Shown: positions 10,015 to 19,223, numbered from the stretch's first letter. The stretch: DNA of 64,000 nt from an uncultured Aquimarina sp. (GCA_947498785.1 CANMLS010000001.1:303550-367549), one strand, 5' to 3'. Numbers and translations: made by a program. The notes: a model not told the origin generated them from the letters alone.

Positions 10015-10815
10015 TTACTTGTTTATTGTTCTTAAAGCTTTTTTAATAATATAACTAGTTTCCTTAGTAGAAGATTCATTTTTCCATCGATTGCAAATAT
10101 TCTTAACCCAATCAGGTCTTGTTTTACTAGCATCATTTAACCAGTTTCCAACAGCGTCTCTTACGTATTTAGAAGGATCTGATTTAAGAGGTTCTAATAG
10201 TGCTATTCCTTTTTCTGGTTTTTCTTTGAGTTCATCAATTTTTTTAGTCCAAACTCCAATTGGTCTTGTTGTTTCTACGGCATACCTTCTAATATTTTCA
10301 TCCTCACTCGATATCCATTTTGACAAAATCGTAATCGCAGTATCCAAATCATGCACAATAGCTTCTTTGGTAGCAAATATAGCAACTTCTCTAACTCCAA
10401 AATGTGAATCAGCTGCATAGGGTTTAATCACTTCTAAACGTTTTGTAATATCCGTTTCTTTTACACCAATCCAATAAGCAGCCCAACATCTAGGAACATC
10501 AGAGGCATGATTAGAAAGATGCTCTACTATGTTTGCATCAGTAGTTAATTGTAAAAAAGTAATTCCAATAATCTTTGTATTAGCATTTGCAGATGGTTTT
10601 TTCTGAGCTGATACCGCTTGATAAAAATTATCGTACCACTCAGATTTACCAAGAGTATCAAGAAGCTTCTTTAACAATACTAATTGATCAACAGCCAACC
10701 ACTCCATGAGGTTTGCGGTTTCTATCAATCCTTTATTTAAATAATCTATTACTTCTTGGTCAAGATCTTTTAAGCTTCGTGCTCCTTTTCTATTAAGGAT
10801 ATGTTCTGGAATCAT
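10015..10815 (-). CDS. DNA alkylation repair (AlkD-like) HEAT-repeat protein
   Basis: A 266-residue all-helical protein with the features of the DNA_alkylation/AlkD family: HEAT-like units around DVPRCWAAYWIG, HFGVREVAIFATKE, NIRRYAVETTRPIGVW and YVRDAVGNWLNDASK. The last motif, with D-x-x-K/T around WLNDASKTRPDWV, is typical of the C-terminal unit. The likely role is binding or excision of alkylated bases; catalysis cannot be confirmed by eye. Confidence 0.85.
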   Translation of the reverse strand: MIPEHILNRKGARSLKDLDQEVIDYLNKGLIETANLMEWLAVDQLVLLKKLLDTLGKSEWYDNFYQAVSAQKKPSANANTKIIGITFLQLTTDANIVEHLSNHASDVPRCWAAYWIGVKETDITKRLEVIKPYAADSHFGVREVAIFATKEAIVHDLDTAITILSKWISSEDENIRRYAVETTRPIGVWTKKIDELKEKPEKGIALLEPLKSDPSKYVRDAVGNWLNDASKTRPDWVKNICNRWKNESSTKETSYIIKKALRTINK

Positions 10816-10885
10816 ATAAGTAAGATAAAAATGCTATCAAATCTATTAAAAATGATAGCATTAAAATGATATTTGCTATTAAAAA

Positions 10886-11206
10886 TTATTCTTCAAATTG
10901 ATTAAATGCATCAAAATGATACATTTGAACAGATTCAGGTTTAATAACATTAAAAGCTTCAAGGGCTTTTTCATTTTTCATGATCTTGTCTGAAGCTTCT
11001 TTGGCAGATTTCATATCACTCCAGTATAAAATATCTACATACTTACCATCTACATTACTGGCAGTGATTCTCTCTATAAATCCATAATATAATTTTAACA
11101 CATCATTAAGAGATGCTAATGCTGTTTCTGCTTCTATTTTTGAATACCCATAATTTACTTCAAACAATACAAGTTCTATTACTTTGGGTTTGGTTTTCAA
11201 TGACAT
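10886..11206 (-). CDS. Small dimeric alpha/beta-barrel-like protein
   Basis: A protein of about 106 residues starting MSLKTKPKVIELVLFEVNYG. A beta strand, a helix, the strand KYVDILYWSDMKSAKEAS and a helix with ALEAFNVI resemble ferredoxin-like or antibiotic-monooxygenase-like dimeric barrels. In-frame ATG at 11254 would add 16 residues of unlike character (MINLLFNCTTKFNQNF), so I prefer 11206. The WYL regulator gene lies upstream on the same strand. Function unknown. Confidence 0.65.
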   Translation of the reverse strand: MSLKTKPKVIELVLFEVNYGYSKIEAETALASLNDVLKLYYGFIERITASNVDGKYVDILYWSDMKSAKEASDKIMKNEKALEAFNVIKPESVQMYHFDAFNQFEE

Positions 11207-11387
11207 AAAATTTTGATTAAATTTTGTTGTACAATTAAACAATAGGTTGATCATAATAATTAACCTTTTATGATTTATAATTTTTAACGAAACTAAATCA
11301 GGTCTATGACAACCTTATGTCATGAGTATTTTTTAATCTTTAAAAAATATATCAAGATTATAATCATCACCTATTTTTATTAGAAAA

Positions 11388-12104
11388 TTAGGATTCATCC
11401 TCAGAATATTCAGAATTGCTATGCTCTTCATATCTGAGTTTATAATACTCTTCTAATGTAAAATGTTTTGGAGGGAATAATTCTTGTGTTTCCACAAGGT
11501 TTAAAATACGATCGGTTCTAAATTCACGATAATCTTTTCTTAGTCTACAATATGCAATCATGATCCATGTATTATTAGTAAAGTATACTCCAAAAGGTTC
11601 TACTAACCGTTTACTAAATACTTTTGACGCAGTAGTGTATTGAATTTCAAGAACTCTTAAATCGGTAATTGCTTGTTGGATTACAGATAACGATGTACTT
11701 GGGTTAACCTTGGCTGTTTTATTATATGTAAAAACACGTTGTTCAAGAACTTCAAGTTTTTTCTTTTGTGTTGTTTTGAGTACAGCGATAACTTTATCTA
11801 TTGCTTCCTGATATTCATTAATTAAGGATTGATCATTGTTTGTATTTATAATTTTAGAAGCGGTCAACAAAGCATTGGCTTCTTTTTCAGTAAACATTAC
11901 TGGAGGTAAAGAATATCCATCTACAAGATAATACCCCGTACCTGCTTCTGCTCCTACTGGAACTCCTGCTTCTGTTAGAGCTTGCATATCCCTGTAAATT
12001 GTGCGCAAACTAACATCAAACTTATTTGCTAATTCTGCTGCCTGAACAATTTTTTTAGATTGTAATTTTACTAATATTGCTGTTAATCTATGTAGACGTT
12101 TCAT
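11388..12104 (-). CDS. YafY/PafC-like WYL-domain transcriptional regulator
   Basis: Residues 1-60 form an HTH_11-type winged helix (KRLHRLTAILVKLQSKKIVQ, then LANKFDVSLRTIYRDMQALTEAGVP). The C-terminal half is a WYL-like ligand-sensing domain (ALRVLEIQYTTAS in the related form, FGVYFTNNTWIMIAYCRLRKDYREFRTDRI). This order is that of YafY-type regulators. The start codon overlaps the stop of the antiporter gene by one base (TAATG), so the two are cotranscribed. The target is unknown. Confidence 0.9.
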   Translation of the reverse strand: MKRLHRLTAILVKLQSKKIVQAAELANKFDVSLRTIYRDMQALTEAGVPVGAEAGTGYYLVDGYSLPPVMFTEKEANALLTASKIINTNNDQSLINEYQEAIDKVIAVLKTTQKKKLEVLEQRVFTYNKTAKVNPSTSLSVIQQAITDLRVLEIQYTTASKVFSKRLVEPFGVYFTNNTWIMIAYCRLRKDYREFRTDRILNLVETQELFPPKHFTLEEYYKLRYEEHSNSEYSEDES

Positions 12105-13420
12105 TATTCTGTTTCATATTCGTCTGATGCTTCTTCATCATCAATTTCACTCAAATCTGTTGTATTATTAATGAAGTATTCGGTTTCTTCTATACCTTCT
12201 TCATGCTCCTCATTTGATAATTCTACAGGGACAGGGTTTCGTTTTTTATCCCGTATCATTCCCCAGGTCATGATCAAACTAGTACCAATAATTACAAATA
12301 ATAATATCCCTGGTTCAAAACCTTCTATGGCTGCTTCTGCAGGGATGGCATAAAAAAGAAGTACTGTAATCAATCCTCGTGGGGCTATAAATAGTTGTGG
12401 TGAAATATCTTTTCCCATAAAAAGGCGTAACAATCCATAACGAATTACATATATTGAGATTAATATTAAAATACTTATCAAGGTTACTTTTAGACTTAAT
12501 AAGGACGATAATACTATTGTTATTCCAAAAATAACGAAGAATAATGTACGTACAACAAATGCTGTTTCTGCGGTAATCACGTGCAATTCGTGATATATAG
12601 ATTTTGCTTTCTCAAAATCCAAATACCCTCTAAGTTTTCCCTGAAAAAACAACTTCATATTTGCTATTACTAACCCAAAAATCAAAATGATAATCAAAGA
12701 GGAAAGATGCATTTTTTTGCCCAAACCATACAAAAGTAATAATACAGCAATAAGCAAAAATAGTTTTACCTGACTCTTAATTTTCTGAAAAATCAGAATA
12801 ATAGCATAACTCGCTATTAGTGAAATCACTATAGTTAGAACAAGGTTTAGAAAAAAACCACCAACTCCTGCATCTTCTGCGGGGTTCAACCTTCCGGTTA
12901 GAAAATAAAATAACATGATTCCTAAAATATCAGAAAATGTACTTTCATAAATATGAAACTCCTTCTTAGCTTCTGATAACCCACTCACACTAGGTATAAT
13001 AATAGCACTTGACAATATTGATAACGGAGTAGCATATAGCCAGGCAGACTGCATAGTCATCCCTTCAACCAAAGCTTTTAATATCACGGCAGCTATAAAC
13101 GTAGAAGCTACTAAACCAATTAATGCAATTGCCATTGATTTGAGAATAGGCATTAATTTATCACTCTTTAACTTCAATTCGAGAGCTGCCTCGAGCACAA
13201 TCATAATCAAACCTACAATACCTAGTACTTCAAGCATCGGGAAAAAATCAATAGAGTCTCCTCCAAAAGCTTTGAGAACATATTGTAAAATGATCCCCAA
13301 AATAATTAATAAAAGTACTGCTGGTACACTAGTTTTTTTGGCAACACCATTAAAAATGAAGGATAGGATGATGATTAGTGAAACGCCAATAATAACATTA
13401 TAAGAAGAAAAAATTTCCAT
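12104..13420 (-). CDS. Cation:proton antiporter (CPA1-like)
   Basis: A 438-residue membrane protein with about 12 hydrophobic segments in the Na_H_Exchanger fold. Conserved-type elements are LEVLGIVGLIMIVLEAALELKL near the N-terminus (acidic residue in a membrane helix), ILSSAIIIPS, and RGLITVLLFYAIP near the end. The last 45 residues are a strongly acidic cytoplasmic tail (EEHEEGIEETEYF). It probably exchanges Na+ or K+ for protons; the ion is not decidable. It is first of a two-gene unit with the WYL regulator. Confidence 0.88.
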   Translation of the reverse strand: MEIFSSYNVIIGVSLIIILSFIFNGVAKKTSVPAVLLLIILGIILQYVLKAFGGDSIDFFPMLEVLGIVGLIMIVLEAALELKLKSDKLMPILKSMAIALIGLVASTFIAAVILKALVEGMTMQSAWLYATPLSILSSAIIIPSVSGLSEAKKEFHIYESTFSDILGIMLFYFLTGRLNPAEDAGVGGFFLNLVLTIVISLIASYAIILIFQKIKSQVKLFLLIAVLLLLYGLGKKMHLSSLIIILIFGLVIANMKLFFQGKLRGYLDFEKAKSIYHELHVITAETAFVVRTLFFVIFGITIVLSSLLSLKVTLISILILISIYVIRYGLLRLFMGKDISPQLFIAPRGLITVLLFYAIPAEAAIEGFEPGILLFVIIGTSLIMTWGMIRDKKRNPVPVELSNEEHEEGIEETEYFINNTTDLSEIDDEEASDEYETE

Positions 13421-13947
13421 GAATAGATCTAAGGTTGATTGGTATTAGTTGTTTGTATTTAAAAACGTATGAAAAGATAGTAAATTATTTTAAAGTAAAA
13501 AGAGTTGTTATACTCAACCTTATTGTACAAATATATGGTGATTTGCATACATTAGATTCGAACAGATGATTCTATTTATTTTACCTCCAATGCATCCCCA
13601 ATAGACTAACATCTACATAAATATACCCCTCGCAACAAGGGGGAACCCATCTTGGTATAGGGTCGACACCAACAAAAGGTAGTTCGAACTGATCATTTGC
13701 TGCTTCGATTAGATATTTTAAGGCTTCGAGATGATACCTTCAAGCTTCTTTTTGATAATTTACCAGATCAAAGAGATATTTATAAGATTTGTTATGATAA
13801 ATTCATGGGTTGCGATCCAAAAAAAGGTGGTTCGAACTACCTTTTTATCGCTTCGAAGGGCCTCTATATCAATTCGCATCACTTATGAGACTCCTAAAGG
13901 TAGTATTGAGATGCATATAACCACCTCTACAAGGATGAAAAATACAT
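13421..13947. other. Odd intergenic stretch with TTCGAA-centred repeats
   Basis: 527 bases between the antiporter (minus) and the truncated pirin gene (plus). It looks unlike the neighbouring spacers. It holds a CCCCT/AGGGG inverted repeat (13626-13642), two related copies of AAAAGGT(A)GTTCGAACT (around 13674 and 13823), each followed by GCTTCGA, and a third GCTTCGA at 13714. Short open frames exist (for example 13697-13888) but match nothing I know. It may be the scar of an insertion or rearrangement. Confidence 0.5.
13821..13846. repeat. Near-perfect 26-base palindrome
   Basis: The run AAAAAGGTGGTTCGAACTAC plus CTTTTT is its own reverse complement except for one G-T position. It could act as a bidirectional terminator hairpin, or be the end or junction of a small mobile element. 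A partial copy of its left half lies about 148 bases upstream. Confidence 0.5.
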
Positions 13948-14703
13948 ATGGGACCAACAGATATCAAAGATGGCCATTATATGGATGTTGACCAACACCC
14001 ACATATTGGATTGTCGACTTTGACCTACATGTTAGAAGGGGAAATAATGCATCGAGACAGTATTGGTACTCATCAAAGAATTTCTCCCGGATCTATAAAC
14101 TTGATGGTCGCCGGTAAAGGAGTTACTCATACAGAGCGTACCCCAAAAGATCTTAGGGGTAATGGAGTATTTACTGCCCATGGATATCAAATTTGGATCG
14201 CACTGCCTAAAGATTTTGAGGATATTGAACCAGAATTTCATCATTTTGAGGCTAAGGATTTACCCACATGGCAGAATGAAGGAGCACAATTTCAATTAAT
14301 TGCAGGAAAAGGTTATGATTACACTTCTCCTGTTCCTGTACATTCTGAATTATTTATGCTTGATATCAAAACAGAACATAGATATGAATTGCATATTAAA
14401 GGAGAATTGAATGGTGAAATCGGAATTTGTATTGTAAAAGGAGCTATCGAAGCCTGTGAGAATCATATCACTGAAGGAAATATGCTGGTTTCTAAAACAG
14501 ATGATAGTTGTAGTATCGTTTTATTATCAGAAACTCACATCATATTATTTGGGGGAGAACCTTTTGAAGAAGAACGATATATCTATTGGAATTTTGTATC
14601 GACGAGCAAAGAAAAAATAGAAGCTGCAAAAATACGTTGGCAACAGCATGATTTTCCTAAAGTTCCCTACGATGATTCATATGTTCCTTTACCTAAAGCA
14701 TAA
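13948..14703 (+). pseudogene. Pirin family protein, N-terminally truncated
   Basis: Pirins are cupin-fold Fe(II) proteins. The visible sequence runs from HMGP-type start through DQHPHIGLSTLTYMLEGEIMH to GVTHTERTP, so the four metal ligands (H17, H19, H61, E63) are all there, and the C-terminal cupin is complete. Relatives have roughly 40-50 residues before the HMGP position (ending in VFFDHMGP). Here an in-frame TGA stands four codons before the ATG and no pirin-like sequence is seen in any upstream frame. The gene is either a 5'-deleted pseudogene or a shortened but expressed protein. The first strands of the first cupin domain would be missing. Confidence 0.7.
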
Positions 14704-14751
14704 AAAAAATTAAATACCATCCAGAACTATAAAAATTTATGCTTGCTTGTA

Positions 14752-15420
14752 TTACACTAATTCCCTTCTCAACTCATTCAAAGAAATATTACTATTAATA
14801 AGCCTAGTAATTACTTCTTCTCTAAACTCATCTAAATCATCATAATCATAATATTTTGCCCATTTGTAGGTTTCGAGAAGGTTTTTAATTTGCTTAATTA
14901 ATTTTCGAGTTGCATCTGCAGAACGTAGTACTGCCACCTGATTATAATTGGGATTATCCTTATGCATATAGCTTACTTTCTTAGTTTCAAAATCAACAGA
15001 AATGTAATATGCATCTACTTCGGGATCCAGATTTTCTCTAAAATCTCCCCACTCTGCAAATCCTAATCTTAAATCATCTATTTCTGCAGGAAAATCAGAG
15101 ACAAGACGCCACTGACATTTTGCTGCCCTACCCCAATGGTTAGACATTCTATACACTCCATATTTTGTATAATAGTACGTACTCCCCGACTCACTTCTAT
15201 AATTGGGTTTTCTTTTCCTTATTTCTCTTAGAGGCACCCCTCTAAATACACAATAGGTCTTGTTAAAAAAGTTATACCGTGTGTATACCTTTATATTCTC
15301 TTTTTCCTGATTTTCCAATATTTTATTTTTTCCCGACGACAAAGAAATCACATTTTTTTCAAAAACTAAAAACAAGTTTTTAACATAATTTAAACTTCTT
15401 TTGGTCAGACAAAATAACAT
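14752..15420 (-). CDS. Hypothetical protein
   Basis: A 222-residue protein I do not recognise. The middle (RSESGSTYYYTKYGVYRMSNHWGR, shortened here: YYYTKYGVYRMSNHWG, about 100-120) is rich in Tyr and Trp and is followed by acidic and charged sequence; the last 50 residues (YDYDDLDEFREEVITRLINS) look helical. No signal peptide is clear, though the first 28 residues are mildly hydrophobic. It converges with the pirin gene, the stops being 48 bases apart. Confidence 0.6.
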   Translation of the reverse strand: MLFCLTKRSLNYVKNLFLVFEKNVISLSSGKNKILENQEKENIKVYTRYNFFNKTYCVFRGVPLREIRKRKPNYRSESGSTYYYTKYGVYRMSNHWGRAAKCQWRLVSDFPAEIDDLRLGFAEWGDFRENLDPEVDAYYISVDFETKKVSYMHKDNPNYNQVAVLRSADATRKLIKQIKNLLETYKWAKYYDYDDLDEFREEVITRLINSNISLNELRRELV

Positions 15421-15525
15421 TATAACCTATACATCTCAAGTACGTACTTAACCCCAGAACACTACAGTTATACCACCCTTCTCAAAAAAGGGGATTCAAC
15501 CAATGTTAATAAGTTATTAAGCTCT

Positions 15526-15555
15526 TTTGCAAATAGTTAAAAGTATTTAGTTTTA
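15526..15555 (+). promoter_or_regulatory. Possible Bacteroidota-type promoter
   Basis: TTTG at 15526-15529 and TAGTTTTA at 15548-15555 are spaced by 18 bases, close to the TTTG/TAnnTTTG consensus (last base of the -7 box differs). The start codon of the next gene follows 35 bases later. Confidence 0.35.
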
Positions 15556-15589
15556 AGCATTCAACAAATTAATCTTAAATTTTTATAAC

Positions 15590-17455
15590 ATGGGGTTTAT
15601 TCTTAAAGGAAATCTTGCAGGGGAATTATGCAAAGATTGTAAAGAACCGTTATTGGGTTCTATAGTTCGCTTTTATCGTATAGAAAATTTTGATCTTGGT
15701 ATTATTACAAATGTGGCTGCCAATCCAAAAAACACCTTACAAGTTTTGGGTGAAAAACAAATCAAAGCTAAGGCCAAACTATTGATTGCCGAAGCTGAAA
15801 TTGATGAACAAGGCAATTATGAAACAGAACCAAAAGGAAAATATGAACAATATGATGGTCCTCTCATGATTGATGTGGTGACCAAACGTGTATTCAATCA
15901 AAAAAGTAAAGATCGAGAGCCAATACAATTTAACATCACCACATTACAACCCAGATGGAAACAAACTAACGATAACATTGTATTTTATTGGAAATATTGT
16001 ATCAACCAACGATTCTGGTGTAGCATACGAGAATTATTTGATGCATGGGTTATTTGTGGACGGTTATTGAATTGTAATGATAATCGAATCCCTCTTCCAG
16101 GAATAAAAGTAATTGCAATGGATGATGATTGGATTGGTGATGATGAACTTGGTTCTAATATTACAGATAGTACAGGGCATTTTAGAATAGATTATAGTAG
16201 CAAAGATTTTAAACAAACATTTCTTTCTCCTATTATCAATATAGAAACCCCTTTTCCACCATTTAACAGTGGGCCAGATGTATATTTTAATTTAGAATTT
16301 GATGGAACTCCAATCGAGTTTGAAAAGCCATCAGATAAAAGGAATAATGTAGGGCCATGTCTTTGTGTAGAGTTATGTATTGAAGATATTGAGGTTATAC
16401 AACCAGATATTCCTGCTTCATTCACTCATTTTGGAAAAGCCTTATACGCTCATATACAAGATGGTATTGATAATACTACTGGTAAAACTATTAATGGAAA
16501 CCGTGCTTTCTATAGTACTATTAATCTGGTTGGGACAATTGCACAAAAACTCAATAGCCAACCTATGGAATATATGTTTGAATATCAAGTAGTTTCATCC
16601 CCTTTATCTCCATTAACAAGTACATGGATACCCTTAAATTCTAGTGCTGTACCGCAAACAATTATTGGTAATTTTTTGATAGAAACCCTAGACCCTAACA
16701 ATCCTATAACAAAATCACCTGTGTATATCAATAATCCCGATCCGTTAAGTAATAATGCAACTATTGTTGACAATTGGATACGAGTACCACAACAAGCAAA
16801 TTTTGAAGGACATCAGGATGCAGAAATTTTTAAGTTAGCAACTACACAAATCTTTAGTACCAATACTCTGGATATGAGTGCTCTGCCTTCTACAATAGGT
16901 ACAGCAACTCTTCCTGCTGTACCTCAGATATTCAATAAGTATGTTGCAGTACGTATGAAGCAAAGACAAGTAAATAACTCTACTACCGAGGTGATTGCAG
17001 GTACTTCAAAACCAATTGCTGTATTCAATACTAGATATAATAATGTAAACAAACATGGAAGCTGGGCTCCAAGTTTGGCTCAAAATCAATTGGCTGCAGT
17101 ATCAGTAAACATTCAAGAAATTATAACTGTAGATGAAACAATTGATGAATGTACCAAGATCGTAGATGCATTACATGTAAAATATCATGGTAGAAATGAA
17201 AACCTAGGCTCATTGAAGCTTGAAATCACCGGACCCCCAAAAGTCGGTCAAAGTTTTGAATTTCCTGCTATTATATTAGCATCATCTCCAGAAACATTCG
17301 GGACAACCGAATTGATCATTACTCCTGCAGGTCAAACGATTAATGATCTTAGATCATGTGCATTTACTATTGAGTTGATAGCAACTGTTTTACTTACTAA
17401 TGGAGAGTCTGGACCAGGGCCTATAAAAGATTTAATATCATTTTGTAAAGCTTAA
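15590..17455 (+). CDS. Large protein with transthyretin-like (carboxypeptidase-regulatory) domain, function unknown
   Basis: A 621-residue protein, no signal peptide. The N-terminus (GNLAGELCKDCKEPLLGSIVRFYRI) and a second segment at about 165-210 (LPGIKVIAMDDDWIGDD then ITDSTGHFRIDYSS) look like beta-sandwich modules in which a carried substituent is followed by D-x-x-G-x-F, as in CarboxypepD_reg folds. The C-terminal half is low in charge and rich in Thr, Asn and Pro, like secreted structural proteins. Cysteine pairs (CKDC, CLCVELC) are notable. Neighbours give no clue; a perfect hairpin follows the stop. Confidence 0.65.
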   Translation: MGFILKGNLAGELCKDCKEPLLGSIVRFYRIENFDLGIITNVAANPKNTLQVLGEKQIKAKAKLLIAEAEIDEQGNYETEPKGKYEQYDGPLMIDVVTKRVFNQKSKDREPIQFNITTLQPRWKQTNDNIVFYWKYCINQRFWCSIRELFDAWVICGRLLNCNDNRIPLPGIKVIAMDDDWIGDDELGSNITDSTGHFRIDYSSKDFKQTFLSPIINIETPFPPFNSGPDVYFNLEFDGTPIEFEKPSDKRNNVGPCLCVELCIEDIEVIQPDIPASFTHFGKALYAHIQDGIDNTTGKTINGNRAFYSTINLVGTIAQKLNSQPMEYMFEYQVVSSPLSPLTSTWIPLNSSAVPQTIIGNFLIETLDPNNPITKSPVYINNPDPLSNNATIVDNWIRVPQQANFEGHQDAEIFKLATTQIFSTNTLDMSALPSTIGTATLPAVPQIFNKYVAVRMKQRQVNNSTTEVIAGTSKPIAVFNTRYNNVNKHGSWAPSLAQNQLAAVSVNIQEIITVDETIDECTKIVDALHVKYHGRNENLGSLKLEITGPPKVGQSFEFPAIILASSPETFGTTELIITPAGQTINDLRSCAFTIELIATVLLTNGESGPGPIKDLISFCKA

Positions 17456-17463
17456 TATTTATA

Positions 17464-17508
17464 ATTACAGATAAACAAGATTGTTTTAAAATTTTGTTTA
17501 TCTGTAAT
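17464..17508 (+). terminator. Long perfect hairpin behind the 621-residue gene
   Basis: A perfect 15-base inverted repeat (17464-17478 and 17494-17508) starts 8 bases behind the stop codon. No good T run follows, so it may work as a bidirectional or factor-assisted terminator. It overlaps the end of the remnant gene on the other strand. Confidence 0.6.
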
Positions 17509-17697
17509 ATACAGTTGATAGCTTTTGATTTAAAAAATATATCGATCTACAGTAATATACTTGTGCTCCTCCTCCAATACCATCATCCATATATAATTGA
17601 GTTATCTCATTAAGTAATCCTTATGGAATATCTAAATTTTGAAAATAAGCTTTTATCTCTGGAATAATATCATATCCATCATTATCTACATCAATTT
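17498..17697 (-). pseudogene. Remnant coding sequence with an in-frame stop, 3' of the helical protein gene
   Basis: In the frame shifted by one base from the preceding minus-strand gene, 17697 down to 17498 reads QIDVDNDGYDIIPEIKAYFQ, then NLDIP, a TAA at 17621-17623, and GLLNEITQLYMDDGIGGG ending in YFLNQKLSTVYYR. Composition and hydrophobic pattern are clearly protein-like on both sides of the TAA. There is no start codon for it. It fits a C-terminal domain lost from the upstream gene by a frameshift and a nonsense change, or the end of a separate decayed gene. A DUF6892-like immunity-type domain is only a memory-based guess. Confidence 0.6.
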
Positions 17698-18816
17698 GTC
17701 GTATTTCTTAGGCTTATTTTTGTAGGAATTACTCCCCGAAATTAGTAATGTTAAATGGTTAATCCCAGAGATTCCGGTAAAAGCCTGAATAACTAACTGT
17801 ATAGATTCAAATGTAGGTTTACTAACAGCAATTCTTTGTATAGTATCCTCCCATTTTCTTTGTTTGTTAACTTCAAAATTCTCTTCTATTTTCTTTTTTT
17901 CTTGTTTATAATACTTTACTCCTTGATGTTTTTCTTGGGATTTTAATTCTTCTATTTTCTGATTTACTTCTTTTAGTTGAATTTCTCTTGTGGTAAATTT
18001 TAAGCCAAAACAGTCAAAGAAAAAAGTATCTATAAAAAAGCTTTTAACATCTTCTGTCCATGAATCACTTTTATCGAGTATTTCTTTGATAATTTTTGTA
18101 GCGTTTTTATGCTCAAAATCTTCTCTGTCTGCATCTACTCCAAACATTTTTTGGGCAATACTGTTTAAAATACCTTTAGAATTTTTCTGTAACACATAGA
18201 ATAAAATGAGTTTTGTATAATTATCGATAGCATTAGGGTGATACTTTAATAAAGAAATAATCAAAGTATTTTTATTTTCAGGAAAAGTCTTGTAGAAGGG
18301 TAGTATATATTGCGAAATTTCACTTCTATAATCTACATCTAAGTAAGAAGTATGATAAAAATATAAAGCAAATAATTTTTGAATTAAATCACCTAGATTT
18401 CCTTTATTATAGATCCCGATATTAGTTTCTATAATTTGAAAATCAGGAGTTTTCATTAATTTCTTTATATGAAAAATTAGTTTTTCACTGTTTTTGGCGA
18501 TGGCATTTTTTGTGTTTTTTGCACTAAAGGATGTATAATCGCTTGATGAAAATACAGTTAGAAATTTATATAAATTCTTTGTTTCTTCTGATGCCTTTTC
18601 ATCAAAATTTTCTAGTTTGTGAATTAATATACTATAGAGTTGATATACAAAAGAAACATCTTTATTGATATTCTCTTTCCATTCTATACAGACTTTATTT
18701 CTGGTAGATTTATCATTACAAGAAGCTTTTTCTATTAATTCTAAATGTTGAAGAATTATTGGACTTATAGTTAGTTTTGTTTTCTTCTTAGGAAAAAAGT
18801 AATTACATAATTTCAT
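17686..18816 (-). CDS. Hypothetical helical protein
   Basis: 376 residues, nearly all helical, no signal peptide or membrane segment. A basic coiled-coil-like stretch lies near 285-330 (QLKEVNQKIEELKSQEKHQG, then KQEKKKIEENFEVNKQRKWED). I do not recognise the family. The frame ends in LLISGSNSYKNKPKKYDKLM, directly upstream of protein-like sequence in another frame (17498-17697), so the natural protein may have been longer. It is transcribed away from the KAP fusion gene, from which it is separated by 407 bases. Confidence 0.6.
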   Translation of the reverse strand: MKLCNYFFPKKKTKLTISPIILQHLELIEKASCNDKSTRNKVCIEWKENINKDVSFVYQLYSILIHKLENFDEKASEETKNLYKFLTVFSSSDYTSFSAKNTKNAIAKNSEKLIFHIKKLMKTPDFQIIETNIGIYNKGNLGDLIQKLFALYFYHTSYLDVDYRSEISQYILPFYKTFPENKNTLIISLLKYHPNAIDNYTKLILFYVLQKNSKGILNSIAQKMFGVDADREDFEHKNATKIIKEILDKSDSWTEDVKSFFIDTFFFDCFGLKFTTREIQLKEVNQKIEELKSQEKHQGVKYYKQEKKKIEENFEVNKQRKWEDTIQRIAVSKPTFESIQLVIQAFTGISGINHLTLLISGSNSYKNKPKKYDKLM

Positions 18817-19223
18817 GATCTATATACTACTTGTTTTAGGGACTAGATAGAGTATGAACGTCTAAATAGGATTCTGATTGTCAATGTCAAAAATATCATA
18901 TCAAACTATTTATCAATACCCTATATTCAGTGAAAAAAAAATTTGTTTTAGGAGTCGGGAGAACACAGAATAGCTTTTTTGATCTTTACTATAGATTTTT
19001 TTGCTTACAAACTCAAGGAGTTCTATTTTTATGTGCTGAAGTAATTTTTTGATTGCACAACCACAGAATCTAAAAATTCTAAATGTCCATTTTTGAATTG
19101 AATGACCGATATTCATCTCATTGTAAATAATATTATACAAAAGATATACACTATACTCCACAATTGTATAGTTATTAAAAGACCATTGAGTATAACCAAA
19201 CACCAACAAATCTAGGTTACAAT
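18817..19223. other. Divergent promoter region of the KAP gene and the helical gene
   Basis: 407 AT-rich bases between divergent genes. It holds a 7-base inverted repeat ACTATAC/GTATAGT (19150-19172). A 98-codon minus-strand frame (18913-19209) covers most of it but has random-looking composition and I do not accept it. Confidence 0.6.
19150..19172. promoter_or_regulatory. Candidate operator upstream of the KAP NTPase fusion
   Basis: ACTATAC (19150-19156) and GTATAGT (19166-19172) are perfect complements separated by 9 bases, 52 bases before the ATG. The geometry suits a dimeric regulator. No local regulator gene is visible. Confidence 0.35.

Noticed and set aside
13821..13846. tRNA T-arm-like GGTTCGAAC
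   Set aside because: No acceptor, D or anticodon arm can be built around it; the sequence is a self-contained palindrome.
13697..13991. Two overlapping plus-strand frames (63 and 86 codons) before the pirin gene
   Set aside because: They do not resemble pirin or any transposase I know, and overlap each other and the pirin start; kept only as part of the odd spacer.
18913..19209. 98-codon minus-strand frame between the helical gene and the KAP gene
   Set aside because: Composition is random-looking (many Ile, Tyr, Phe, Cys from AT-rich DNA), no family-like motif, and it fills a divergent promoter region.
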